Shown in pieces: positions 44,733 through 55,024 of a DNA stretch of 64,000 bases. The notes below the pieces were generated by a model. The model was not told the origin of the DNA. It saw only the letters and a list, made by a program, of their open reading frames with translations, and made no database searches. Positions within the stretch are counted from its first letter, which is position 1. Each line of letters opens with the position of its first letter. The DNA lies in NCBI GenBank assembly GCA_033557465.1, contig CM066040.1, positions 1-64,000 on the forward strand, in the 5' to 3' direction. The translations under genes were made by a program, and so were the position numbers. Source of the stretch: Ichthyophis bannanicus (lineage: Eukaryota > Chordata > Amphibia > Gymnophiona > Ichthyophiidae).

Positions 44733-44799
44733 TGGGGATTGAACAACCGTGTTGCCCTCTGCACCATTGGTTATTGTCTTCACCATATGTGCAACGTCT
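44733..44799 (-). other. weak tRNA-like module, minus strand, copy A
   Basis: The minus strand reads 'ccaatggtgcagagggcaac' then 'gttgttcaatcccc'. It aligns with 53478-53536 of copy B, which is better preserved. The A box is poor here. Confidence 0.4.
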
Positions 44800-45059
44800 C
44801 TGTTCCTTAGTATGTGCCCACTGCGCCCGACGCGACCACTTAGCCTTCCCACGTCGCTAATGTGGGCCCGCGCACATTCCACGCGAGCGTGCACACATAC
44901 GTCCTTTATTTTTTGTTTTTTTCCCTTTGTTCGTTCGCTGAACCGCCCACGTCCTTATATGGCACAGGCACACTACCTACCCCCCCCGCGGCCTCCGCAC
45001 GTTAGGAATTGTTCTTACATAAAAACATGCCCCTAAGAGTCTTTGCAGCCACTGCGTAA

Positions 45060-45985
45060 CATCCATTGAGCATGCCGACTTCAGGTCTGTCGCGCAACTG
45101 CTCTCATCATTCATCATCTAGACTATTGCAACGCCATACTTCAAGGATTGCCCAAAGAAAACCATAAACATTCTGCAATGGCACAAAATGTTGCTGGCCA
45201 GAATCATCATGCAAAAAGGCCTCGCTGATCACATTACTGACCTGTTGACTAATTGGAGCTACATTGGCTTCCCCATTGCGGCCCGCGTCCAAGACACAAT
45301 GATAGTCATCTACATTCCAACTCATTCATAATTTAATACACCTCATACCTCCAACACCCGTATCACCAATCAACCTCCCAACAGGAAGTGAGAAGAACAG
45401 TAAACCTCAATACCCTCTGTGTCCTGAAGTGCTGGAGAACTGTTAAAGCGTTTACTAGTAGCAAGCATTCTCACTTACAGCTCCACTACTATGCCACCGG
45501 TTGCCATGTGGAGTTGCGAGGCAAACAGTGACTTGAAGGACTTCAGAAAAAAGCTTAAGACCTCACCTCTTCCAAACGCATTACACTGTAATCTAGGCAT
45601 TGTGATCCCACTACCAACTGTCCACCCCATGTTTACGGAAAGTCACCCTGCCCTCTTTAATGCCCAGCTTTGAGAAACGCATTCAGTTAATATGGTAAAT
45701 TATGTTATTCTGTATCCTGTGTAAAATATTCCCGAGCAATTCTGTTAGCTTGTGTAGAGTATTCTCAGCAATCAAGTGTCAATCTGTAAGTCAAGTGTAA
45801 TCTGTAACCCAAAGTTTGGCTGGTGTTCCTAACTTTCCTCCCAATCCACAATGTATATTTTTGCTAATTCCTTCCTGGCCTGTACAGCCACCCTCTAATC
45901 ATGTATAGGCAACCGGCTGGCTGATCGCCCTTAGGAAGCAGCGTGATAACCAAAAAATGTACAATAACTAAATAAAAATAGGCAA
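45060..45985 (+). mobile_element. L2-type LINE 3' end
   Basis: 'LDYCNAILQGLPKE' is read at about 45117-45160. 'TINILQWHKMLLARIIM' (about 45163-45210) is the LQ..QN.AARI block, and 'LKDFRKKLKTSPLPNALHC' (45533-45590) is the C-terminal end. The tail ends 'aataactaaataaaaat'. The block overlaps in content with the end of 39396-41360, so these are two L2 copies, not one split element. Confidence 0.75.
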
Positions 45986-45989
45986 GGTG

Positions 45990-47735
45990 GCTGGTGGATC
46001 ATGGAGATCGCCTGGATACCAACAACATCCTGCCTAGTGGCCAAATATAGTGGACCTCACCTCGACCTCCATCCAGACAAAGGTGTTTAGATAGCGCTGG
46101 GGAGGAGTCTGCTGTCTTCGTACATTTGGTACCAGTGACATAGGAAAGTGTGGTAGGGAGGTTCTGGTGGCCAAATTTATGCTTGTTAGGTAGGAAGCTG
46201 AAAAAAAAAATTCCCCCCCCCAGAACTTCCAGGACAGCATTTCCTCCAGAAATGCTTTCCATGCCACACGCAGGATCCAAAAGGCAGGCAGCGCTCTGGA
46301 TTCTCAATGCGTGGATGAGACAATGTGTGGCAAGGAATATGATTTTGGATTTGTTAAGAACTGGGCAGCATTCTGGGGAAAGGATGGCCTTTCGTGAAGG
46401 GATGGGCTCCCACCTTAATGCAGGATGGAACCAGGTTGCTGGTATTAACCTTTAAAAGCGATAGCAGAGCTTTGAAACTAGATAATAGGGTAAAGCCAGA
46501 AGTAGGTCGCCCAAGAGTGCATGGTTTCAGAATGATGGTAACCTTTAAGGATACTAGGAAAAGATTGAAGTTAGGGGGCAGTCGACAGAGAGGGTTCCCT
46601 AGTAAAGATAAACATAACCCAAATCGCCATTGGAAGTACAGAGCAGACAGAGCTCTTAAAGATTCCAAATTACCCCTGCCTACCAATCACCAGATTACTA
46701 TGAATAAATACAACCTCATAAAATACTTTTATGCAACCATGCCAGAAATCTAAAAAATAAGATGGGAGAGTTAGAATATATAGCACTAAATGAGAGATTA
46801 GATATGATTGGTATCGCAGAGAACTGGTTAGAAGGAGTTCAACCAGTTGGGACTGCTGTGAATACCTGGGTACAAAATTATATCGGCAATGAACAGAGTC
46901 TATCAAATTGGTGGAGGTGTTAGCACTCTATAGTTTAAGAGGGTATTGAGTCATACAGGATTAAAGTTTTGAAGGAAACAAAATACATGTTAGAATCTCT
47001 ATGGATTGAATTTCCATTTAAAAATGGGCACGCAATGGTAGTGTGGGCATACTACCGACCGGCCGTCGCCAGAATGCAAACAAATGGATGATGAACTGCT
47101 CAAAGAAAGCCGGGAAGCTAACAAAAGTTTACAACACAGTAATCATAATGGGTGATGTTAATTATCCCTGGGTATCAATGGCGTTATGTCACAGCAGGAC
47201 ATGCTAGGGAGATAAGAGTTTCTAGATTAAATAAATGACTGCTTCGTGGAGCAGCTGTTTCAGTGAAACTGACTCAGAGTGGAAGCCATTTTGGACCTAG
47301 TCCCCTTAGTGGAACACAAGATCTCGTGCAAGAGATACGGTTGCAGTTTGTGGGGCCAACTTGGCAATATTGATCATAGCATGATCCCGGCTTGATTTAA
47401 TAACTGGAAGGAATACCGGCAAGGAAATCTTCAAGGGGAGAACTATGATACACTAGGAAACTAGTAACAGTAACTAAAATTGGCAGTGCTGGCCCAAAGG
47501 TTAAAGACTAAATCAAGCATGGGTGTTGGTTTACAAATACTATCTTGGAAGCCCAGGACCAGCTTGTATTCTAGACTTAAAGAAAAGTTAGAAGGAAGTC
47601 CAAAAAACTGCCAGCATGGTTTTTATAAGGTGAGGTCGAGAGAGGCTGTTGTAACCAAAGAAGCCATCTTTCAGGAAATAGAAAAAGAAGATCAAATGAC
47701 GAAAACTGGAAACAACATAAGCACTGGCAAGTTAG
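45990..47735 (+). mobile_element. CR1-type fragment: ORF1 esterase end and ORF2 endonuclease
   Basis: 'LRTFGTSDIGKCGREVLVAK' (about 46115-46175, one frame) resembles the G-T-N-D block of the CR1 SGNH domain, with S for N. 'RTAFPPEMLSMPHAGSKRQ' (46215-46275) follows in the next frame. Then come 'FREGMGSHLNAGWNQVAG' (46385-46440), the endonuclease start 'GIAENWLEGVQ' (46810-46845) and 'VVWAYYRP' (about 47040-47060), and 'LSWKPRTSLYSRLKEKLEG'-type wording to 47735. The match to 24210 stops exactly where an L1 5' end starts ('gcactggcaagttag'). Confidence 0.75.
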
Positions 47736-49170
47736 GGGGGCGGAGCCTGATGTCCAGCGGGTAGGACGCTTTGCTGTTGAAGCTCCCGAGATGGCCTACT
47801 CAGAATCCTGACTTTAAATACCTATCTAATTTACTATTTCGCTCCGACTGAACCGGGGCACCTTCGGGTGGGATGGCGGCCCATAAACCAGCGCGCTTGG
47901 ACTTTTCGGGTCTCCCCTTCTTCTTCTCACGGAAAACGCTCCGAAAACAAAGGTTGTCCCTCCCCACAGAAGATGTTCCATTTGTTCCATTTCGTGAAAA
48001 CCCCCGCAATGCACCTGGGAGGATATTTGGAGGAAATACGCGGCGTGAAGGAATTGGGGCAGTCCAATGGAGAATCGCTCCGAGCCAATGCAGAAGACTG
48101 TTGTAGTGCTCCAGGACCGACTATGAAGGTCTTTCATTAACGGCAGTACAATATGGCTGGGGTCCTCGACTCGCACGAAGGGTTGCGCTTGGGCAAACTG
48201 GACAAGGCTGAGCGCCAGATACAGAAATCTTCAAAATGAGTTGGAAGATAGCAATAATCGAGCCCGTCGCCAACAATGTGAAGGCTCCTGCGAATGCCGG
48301 AGGTGGTGGAAGCAGGAATATAAGAGAATTCTTGCTCAAAACTCTTCCCTCCGTTGCTGAAGATTACTTTTCACAAGAGAACTGAAATCGATCGAGCACA
48401 ACCGTGTTTTATCCTGCCCGCATGGCGCCCAACCGCACGACCCGACCAACCGGCCTAGTGTATCTTTAGCTTGCTACGCTCATTCAACAAGTTGGAACAA
48501 ATTTTACATGCTGAATCTGCCCGAGCGATTAAAATCATCATTTGGAATTTGACGGTCGTTAAGGTCTCCTTCTTTCCTGATTTGGCAAACGCCTACCGTT
48601 TTACCTGCCGGAAGAAACTCCTAGCTCTTCGCGCCTCGACTTCAACAGGCTACAGTCTCGTCTTTGGCCTGTTGTATTCCAGCTAAGCTCCGAGTGACTC
48701 TCCACAACCAGACCAGGACGTTCGAGGATCCCTGATCTACTATCAACATTTTTGGACTCCAAAGAAGCAGAGCAGATGCGCTAATCCCCAACTCTTGGAT
48801 CTCCTTATCTGCCTGCTTCTGTCCGCCATTTTGGAAGGGCCCGCTGCGGCGTCAATGAGCCCAGCACAGAAATAGCCTGGACTTTCTATCTTCTCTGTAT
48901 GACTTTTGTCTTTGGTCTCCTATCCCTTCATGATGTGTGCCTCGGTCGGATTCGGACACGCACAGTCCTACAGGTTATATGTTTTTTCAATTTCGGCCTT
49001 CTCTGGGGTTTCTCCCCGCAGACACATGGTCGCCAGTAATTTTGGGGTTTTGCTTCTCCTCTACCGTACTGCGGTTTTCTTTGTTAATGTGGGGCGCTTC
49101 ATTGTATTATATTAGCTATTTTTCCTATGTCATGTGTACAGCCAGATACAGTCATTTTGAGTGACACAGT
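47735..49170 (+). mobile_element. L1-clade LINE, 5' UTR and ORF1, 3' part absent
   Basis: It starts with 'ggggggcggagcctgatg', the style of an L1 5' end, interrupting the CR1. ORF1 begins near 47873 with 'MAAHKPARLDFSGLPFFFS'. The C-terminal RNA-binding part is at about 48400-48690, in shifting frames: 'HSFNKLEQILHAE'-type wording, then 'VKVSFFPDLANAY' and 'KKLLALRASTSTGYSLVFG', as in the transposase-22/L1 ORF1 family. ORF2 is missing: near 49175 the sequence changes to unrelated DNA. L1 copies normally lose the 5' end, so a 5'-only piece calls for an interrupting insertion or a rearrangement. Confidence 0.75.
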
Positions 49171-49174
49171 GAAA

Positions 49175-49640
49175 TTATGGGGCATGTTTAATAAAGTCCG
49201 CAAATCTGCGCGGCGCAAAATAGCGCACGGTAACGCGGCATTGAAACGCGCAGATACACGTTTAAACGCCCCGCACACGTGCGTGTCACCCCCGCACAGG
49301 TACGCGGTTCAGTAACGGGCCCCGTACCAGTGCGGGCCCGCAAATGTCCGATAGAGGCGTGGAACGGCTAAAGGAGGGCGGAGGAAGGCTCCGGAGGGGC
49401 GGAGGGACGGGGTCAATGGGTGGAGAGTGGGAGGGGAGAGTCTCCCCGCACGGTATCGGCCCCGAATCTACATGTAAAAAATAGCGCGAGTGAAACACTC
49501 GCGGTAGAGGGCATATAAAGGGAAGAGAAACCATTTCCGTCAGCAAGGTCCAGCAAAACCGGGGAAACATGCAAAACGTCAGCAGTGTGATACATGTGCA
49601 CAGCACAAAACTGCAATGAAAAAGATGATCTGACCACAAC
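49175..49640 (+). promoter_or_regulatory. possible Harbinger-like 5' end with core promoter
   Basis: 'tta' (49175-49177) followed by 'tggggcatgtttaataaag' resembles PIF/Harbinger termini, which prefer TTA/TAA targets. GC-rich sequence with many 'cgcg' words follows (49200-49450). A TATA-like 'gcatataaaggg' lies at about 49510-49521. The right-hand TIR is outside the window, so this is a proposal. Confidence 0.35.
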
Positions 49641-50015
49641 ATAAGCATGAAAATAGTAAATCAGCTGGGGAACTGGTTTAGTAATGCGATATAGTTAAAA
49701 TCACACCCAGCAGAGATCCTAAATAATAAAATTACAGTTGTTTGGAAAGGGGCACTGAGCGGAGACACCTCCAAAAACGTCTCCGTGTATTGGACCCCTC
49801 CTGGGAGTGTTACTTATGGTTGACCATCAATAGCACTGTTGCCCAGCATGGAATATGCTATCCCCCTCTGTTCGGACGTCATAACCCGTGTTATATTTTG
49901 CACGTTTGTCACCAGACAGGGTGAAGAGCTCACAGTAATAATGTGCAGATCAGGTCTTGGAACCCCACCCTGCCAGGTCTACTATCTCCAGGGACTGCAC
50001 TGTCTCTGTGGCCAC
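49641..50015. other. unassigned part of the large element
   Basis: No ORF with a recognised domain is seen. It joins the promoter-like region to the first tRNA-like module. Confidence 0.3.
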
Positions 50016-50300
50016 AGTGTGGTGCAGTGGACAGAGCCGGTACCCTCTAGGACCAGAGGGTCACACGTTCAAATCCCAGCTAAGGCACATGCCATCACAA
50101 TCCCAATTTTTAAACCAACACTAAACACAGATAGAAGAGACTACCCTTTATTGCACAGAACAAAAGCATGTTGGAAACACCATTATTTTTCCCTTCACCA
50201 GACACACACCAGCAAAATGTGCATCACCTACAGCCGCGTCCCCCAAATGCAGTCCTGTAGTGCCACAACTGTTGGGGCCAAGGACACTAAGGTAGAGGTT
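50016..50300 (+). repeat. tRNA-like head plus conserved tail, module 1
   Basis: 'tggtgcagtgg' (50019-50029) is a full A-box match and 'cgttcaaatcc' (50066-50076) a near-full B-box match. The tail 'ctttattg..agaac..gcatg..caaatgcagtcctg' (50145-50262) is repeated after the next tRNA-like head at 50805-50935. Head plus tail behaves like one SINE-like unit. Confidence 0.6.
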
Positions 50301-50689
50301 AAGTAGGTATAGGTTATGTACGACAGATGTGCCTGTACATGCCTTCACCCCACGTGCCAAGGGCCAAGTGTGTCCCTGGTCATGATCACGTAATGGGTGG
50401 CCCACGTTCCACAAAAACCATGCTAAAGAACAACAGCTAGACCGCTATACCATGTGAGCCAAATACAGTCCTGGGGTTACACTACGCAATCAGGTCATAT
50501 CCCTTTGCAAGGATAAGGACATGCCATCATGTTGGCGGAAGGGTTCAGATGGTGGAGGGGGCAGTGGCTGCTAGCCACAGAGGACAGTGGCCAGGCCATG
50601 TGCAGGCTGGCACCATCCACTGCAACATACAGGCACTGTCGCAGGTACAGTGCTCGACCACCCAGGGATTGCAGCCAATCAGTGGCTAC

Positions 50690-50940
50690 ACGGTGGAGCA
50701 GTGCACACAGACAGTGTGTGCAAGTACCGAGGGTCACAGGTTCTGAGACCAGCTGCAGCTACCGCCAACCCTGTCCACATATTCACCCCACAGCTACACC
50801 GTGGTAGTAAGGACCAACCTTTATTGCTGAGAACATAGGCATGGTCAATACGCCTATCTTTTACCACACCAAACACAGACACCATAAACAGGCACATATC
50901 TCCAGCAGAGTCCTCCCAAATGCAGTCCTGAGGGCCAAAC
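50690..50940 (+). repeat. tRNA-like head plus conserved tail, module 2
   Basis: 'cggtggagcagtgcac' is A-box like and 'aggttctgagacc' is B-box like. 'cctttattgctgagaacataggcatgg' and 'cccaaatgcagtcctgagg' follow, as in module 1 about 670 bases upstream. The tail forms the start of copy B, and also of copy A at 41875-42005. Confidence 0.6.
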
Positions 50941-52572
50941 ACCCATCAGGTACCATGCTTCCCCAAAGACAGATGCCTGAGCAGCAGATGTCTTCACCAC
51001 CCCCATACAATCCAACTGTAGCCCATGCATCTTCATAGGGCACATCATCAATGCCCGAACCGTGTCTGGAACACCAGGACTGGATTAGGGACACTCTGCC
51101 GTAAAGCAAGAGGCAAAGGTCCAGACGCAGCCACACCCACAGGCCACATTGGAAAAGCCCCCTGGGGGGGCATCTCCCAGATCTAGCTCCTGCGTACCCT
51201 AGCAATGCCACCCTATACCTGGGTACAACGGTACACAGACCACAAACGTTTGATGTGGGTACTGGCAGGTAGACAGTCCTACACTCAGCACTGTTTGCTC
51301 CTTGTGCTGCAGCAGAACAAGCTGTCGGCTGTCTGTGGTGCGTGCCCCATGTCTGGCCCCTGACAGTATTTACCCCCCTGGGGCGTGACATGCAGCAGTA
51401 CTGTGTACCATATCCATGCCTGTACCCTTCCCAGGACTGGTGTGGTGGGCACGTCGAATGACTCCCCCAATAGTAGCCCAATGCTGGCATAGGTGAGGGG
51501 GGGGGGTGTCTGTCTATACAGTGTGTGTTGGCTACAAACACCCTCCCGCAGGCCACACTGCCAGCACTGTTGCCAGTATTGGCCTGACAATGTGCATAAT
51601 GAGCAGCAAGGTACCATGGGTATATCTCAGACAGGGTGTGCTGGCCAGGATGCATCTGCACAGGGCATGGGGCACTGGCTGGGACATTGTAATGCCCAGC
51701 CACCACCTACACAGACAGGCTGACCTCTGTATCTGCTGCTGGTGGATCACTCTCACCCTGAGCGTGCAGTGATGACAGCATGGCTAGGCACCCCCATAGT
51801 GCTGTATAGCATTTCTCGCCTGTGATATATATGGGTGTCCTGTTGGGGCCTTCTTCATGGACTGATCTCCCTGTGTGTGCTGCCACCCCAGTTTGGGGTG
51901 CATGCAATCCTATCAGGACTATCCAGCAGACTCTGCACAGCTGGTATGTGTCCTGATAGGAGCTCCTTGCAGGGTGCAGCAGCTGATGGCCTGCTGTCAG
52001 GAGAATATCAGATAGTGCTGGGGTGCACCCCTGAATATCCAGGCCTACTGTCTGTCTGATAGTGTGTTTTGGATGTGGTGTGGAGCTGCTTGGACTGCCC
52101 TGTAGGGTGTCTGTCCCCCAGCAGGACAGGGGTTGATGGCCCACTCTACTGCCATTAGTGGCAAGTGGGGGGGGGAAAGGATGGGGATGTGTTGATGGGA
52201 GACCCTGTTTGTCATGGGGGGGGGGGTAGGTATGTTTGCCCACCTATGGGGGGGGGGAGAACCACCACCTAAGACAGAAGGGGTATCCATGATGAGTTTG
52301 CAACACCTTCTTATCACCCAGGTTAATACTGATGTTGAGCTCTGGCATGGCCGTTGATGTGGACCTGGTCCTGGGCACCACCACCCACCCTCAGGGTGAG
52401 CACATTACCTGCACAATGTGACGGTGTGTAGCTACCCCTCGCCGGCAGTCCTCAACGCTCAGGCCCCCCACCAGGCGAGGCTCTGTGTGGGTGGACACGG
52501 ACATTTCCCCCTACCATGCCGTGTTAGCTTTTGGGGTGCAGTCCCCATCTTGTGTGCATCTGTGGGCAGCTG

Positions 52573-52600
52573 ATTTGCATTTGCAGTTGCATCATGGGTA
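52573..52600. promoter_or_regulatory. octamer plus ZNF143/Staf-like site, copy B
   Basis: The octamer 'atttgcat' (52573-52580) and 'tgcatcatgggta' (52588-52600) are kept at the same spacing as in copy A, give or take a base. The tRNA-like module follows about 95-115 bases later. Conservation of both words in two diverged copies favours a real site over chance. Confidence 0.55.
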
Positions 52601-52693
52601 CGGGTGGCCTACCCCGTCCTGTCTACAGCAGCAGACTGTCTGTGGGTGACGTGCAGGCTCTCTGCAGCCACACAGGCTCTTACTCAGAGCTAT

Positions 52694-52757
52694 AGTGCTG
52701 TATCCCAATGGTTCCGTCACTGCCTTTAATAGCAGGAGGTCATGGGTTCAAGTCCAC
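52694..52757 (+). other. tRNA-like module with A and B boxes, copy B
   Basis: 'tatcccaatggttccgtcac' is A-box like. 'gggttcaagtcc' (52744-52755) contains an exact B box. It is the homologue of 43853-43921. It is either the head of an old SINE or a pol III promoter module. Confidence 0.55.
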
Positions 52758-53152
52758 AGAGGGGTTCTGTGATAGGGTTGTCCAGAGCATTGTACATTTT
52801 ACTGGACATATGTTTATGGCATCAAACACACCCTTGCCATACTGTACCCATAAGGGTGCCCTCTGAGGGTGCATTATAGGGCGAAATATAGGCCACCTTA
52901 TGGTTGCCATCCATATTGCGTGCACTATACATTATCCTGTGGCGCAGCATACATGGTGCCCTATAGGGGACTTGCTAGGGTGCCTTTGCGGACTGTGCAC
53001 TGTAACATGTGCCTTACGGGCCTCCATATATTAACACGCTGTTAGAGCGGGTATACTGGTAGTGGGTAATAAAAATAAACTGTAAGGCCTCCTACAAGCA
53101 CACCTCACCATAATACTTACTGCCCCAGCCAACCTTGCTCACTGGGCACTGT

Positions 53153-53213
53153 GAGGGGTTGAACCCCTGACCTCTGCACCATTGGTCAGTATCCCAACCA
53201 TTGTGCTAAGGCT
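53153..53213 (-). other. tRNA-like module, minus strand, copy B
   Basis: On the minus strand 'tagcacaatggttggga' (A box) and 'ggggttcaacccc' (exact B box) are spaced as in a tRNA gene. No intact acceptor stem is visible. Confidence 0.55.
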
Positions 53214-53477
53214 CTGTTACTGTTTGCTGTGCACATCAGTGCGCCACCTCTGCCGCCCACTATCGACTGCCCCCTCATACATCAGCGCGCCGCCCTCTGC
53301 CCCCCAAACCTAACAGTGCGCCGCCCCCTGCCGCCCCCAATGAACGGTGCGCCGACTCATGCCGTTAAAAATAAACCGTGCTCCGCTCTCCTTGCCGCCC
53401 AAAATTACTATACCTCCCACAACACTTTTTCCCACTACATTTGATGCCGCAGCTGGCCTCTTCCATTGAGCACAATG

Positions 53478-53536
53478 GGGTGTTGAACCCATGGCCCCTG
53501 CACCATGGGTCAGTGTCATCACCATTGTACTACGGC
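53478..53536 (-). other. tRNA-like module, minus strand, copy B
   Basis: On the minus strand 'agccgtagtacaatggtgatga' is A-box like and 'catgggttcaacac' is B-box like. It is the third module of the set, 260 bases from the previous one and similar to it, so the two may be tandem duplicates. Confidence 0.5.
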
Positions 53537-54153
53537 TCCTGCTGTATGTTTTAGGCAACAGCGGCCCACGTATCCTTCCCACGTGCCAATGTGGGCCCCG
53601 CACATTACTGCGACACGCACAGGTTTGCTCTGGTGTCTGTCCATGTCCGCCCTGAAACGGCCACTCCGTATATGGCACCAGTACACTAACGGGTACCCAC
53701 ACAGCAACCTACTTTAATTAACATCGCCCTTAATATTGGCAGTCATTGCAATGTGAAAGCTATAGCACATCACATCATACAGAAGCCAAAGAACCATTGT
53801 GTATGTGTTGATAGGTTCAAGACCCAAATGTGTATACACATCAACATTCGCAAATGGTGTTCAGTTCCATAAATAAATGACACACAACAGTGTATATGTA
53901 ATGTGTGTCGCGCAGGTTCTAGCGATAAACTTTTCTGTGCGCATTTGCGTGACGCAGTTGCACGTGATATATTGCAAACATGCGCCAGCTGCGGAGGCCA
54001 CATGCAACGTACTGCGTTCGGTGCGCACATGGACGCCATACGTTCCTGAACTGCGCCATATGCGTGGCTGCAGGTGCACGTAAATTTGCGCGTCAGGTGC
54101 CCTACGCATGGGCGTGATGCACGCTGCGTCCAATCAGGTGATAATATCTGAAA

Positions 54154-54340
54154 ATGGCGCCCAGAGTAAGGAAGCCCTCCTTCAACCTCCGAGAGCTCAG
54201 GCACCTGTCCCGGCTGATCGCACCACGCCATCACAAGCTCTTCCCAGGGGCCACCGGGCACAGGGACAGCTCCAGGTTCCTAAGGGCGTGGGCAACGTCT
54301 GCAAAGACGCTTCAATAGTGAATCAGACTACCCACGTGAG
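54154..54340 (+). pseudogene. Myb/SANT-like gene, exon 1
   Basis: I chose the ATG at 54154 because the following frame gives the basic 'RKPSF' and helix 1 'LRELRHLSRLI' wording of the domain. The frame must slip by one base near 54296-54305 to avoid TAG-TGA and reach 'SDYPRE', which is in phase 0 with exon 2. The donor is 'gtaagt' at 54341. Confidence 0.65.
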
Positions 54341-55024
54341 GTAAGTGTATGGCGCCTGTACCTCAAAATTAGATCTGTAGCCTGTGCTAATTGCAAATAT
54401 CCATGCTGTTGTCATGAGTTACTGTGAGTCAGTAATGTGAACAAGATGAGAAGACATAGCGAAATTTATCTGTGTCATTTGTGAGTGTGGTGACCTGCAC
54501 CCAGGTGGTGATGGACATGGGTCATAGAGGTGTCCCATGCTACCCTTGTGGCATGTCAGCTGCTGCCATGGCTGTGCCCACAACATACTGTAATTATGCT
54601 AGAACCCTAGATCAGCAGAATGTAAATAGAAACAACAACATATGGATATGGTGGATCAGTACCTGTAACAAAGCACCCTGGGACAAGCACAAGGATAAGT
54701 GAAACGTAGCATTGATGGTATGTCACACACCCAGATGAGATGTGGCAGTGTTTGGCCATGTTGTTCAATACACACGCCTATCTGCATGGTCCACAGCGCC
54801 CATCACAGTGGGCTATGCAATCACCCTGGAGAAATGCGTGTGGCGTGCCCATCCAATTTCAGGCATCCCCCCTATCACAAGTAGGACAGAGAGCCCATCA
54901 CAGTGTGTTTGCTGTCAGCCCTGTGATATTTGGTCTGTGTGCTGTCAGAGCCCCAAACACTTCCCCTAACTGCAGAGGTCCATAGAGCTCATCCCAGTAG
55001 GCTCTAAGAAACCCATGGAATATG
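54341..55024 (+). other. start of intron 1, no gene
   Basis: Non-coding, with CA/TG-rich wording. Degenerate 'catcaca(g)tg' repeats at 54797-54910 may be an old edge of the minisatellite. Confidence 0.4.

Larger units (their letters stand above)
41861..45000 (+). repeat. large composite repeat unit, copy A
   Basis: It is colinear with 50788-53715. Shared landmarks in order are 'gtagtaaggac', 'tatcttttacc', 'cccaaatgc', 'catatccatgcctt', 'gccagcactgttgccagtat', 'accatgggtatatctcagac', 'ggatcactctcaccctgagtg', 'gtgcatgca', 'ctgcttggactgcc', an octamer/ZNF143-like pair and three tRNA-like modules. The end is a GC-rich 'cttcccacgt..ctaatgtgggc' block. Copy A has much longer G runs. No long ORF is shared by the copies in the same frame, so the unit looks non-coding. 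Confidence 0.85.
50788..53715 (+). repeat. large composite repeat unit, copy B
   Basis: Homologous and colinear to 41861-45000 (see copy A for landmarks). It is about 200 bases shorter, mainly through shorter G runs. A minus-strand frame at 51706-50861 stays open for 281 codons, but its counterpart in copy A is broken up (42382-42038, 42715-42413) and it has no recognisable domain, so I do not call it a gene. Directly downstream is the Myb/SANT-like gene, which copy A lacks. Confidence 0.85.

Noticed and set aside
39396..45985. A single L2 split by copy A and the gap
   Set aside because: Both the left piece (41255-41350) and the right piece (45117-45210) contain the same LDYCN-LQ..QN block, so they are separate copies.
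50861..51706. 281-codon minus-strand ORF as a gene
   Set aside because: The homologous stretch of copy A is broken into other frames, no domain is recognisable, and it contains the TIR relic.
43853..53536. Functional tRNA genes
   Set aside because: A and B boxes are present but I could not form a full cloverleaf with an acceptor stem. They look like SINE heads or relics.
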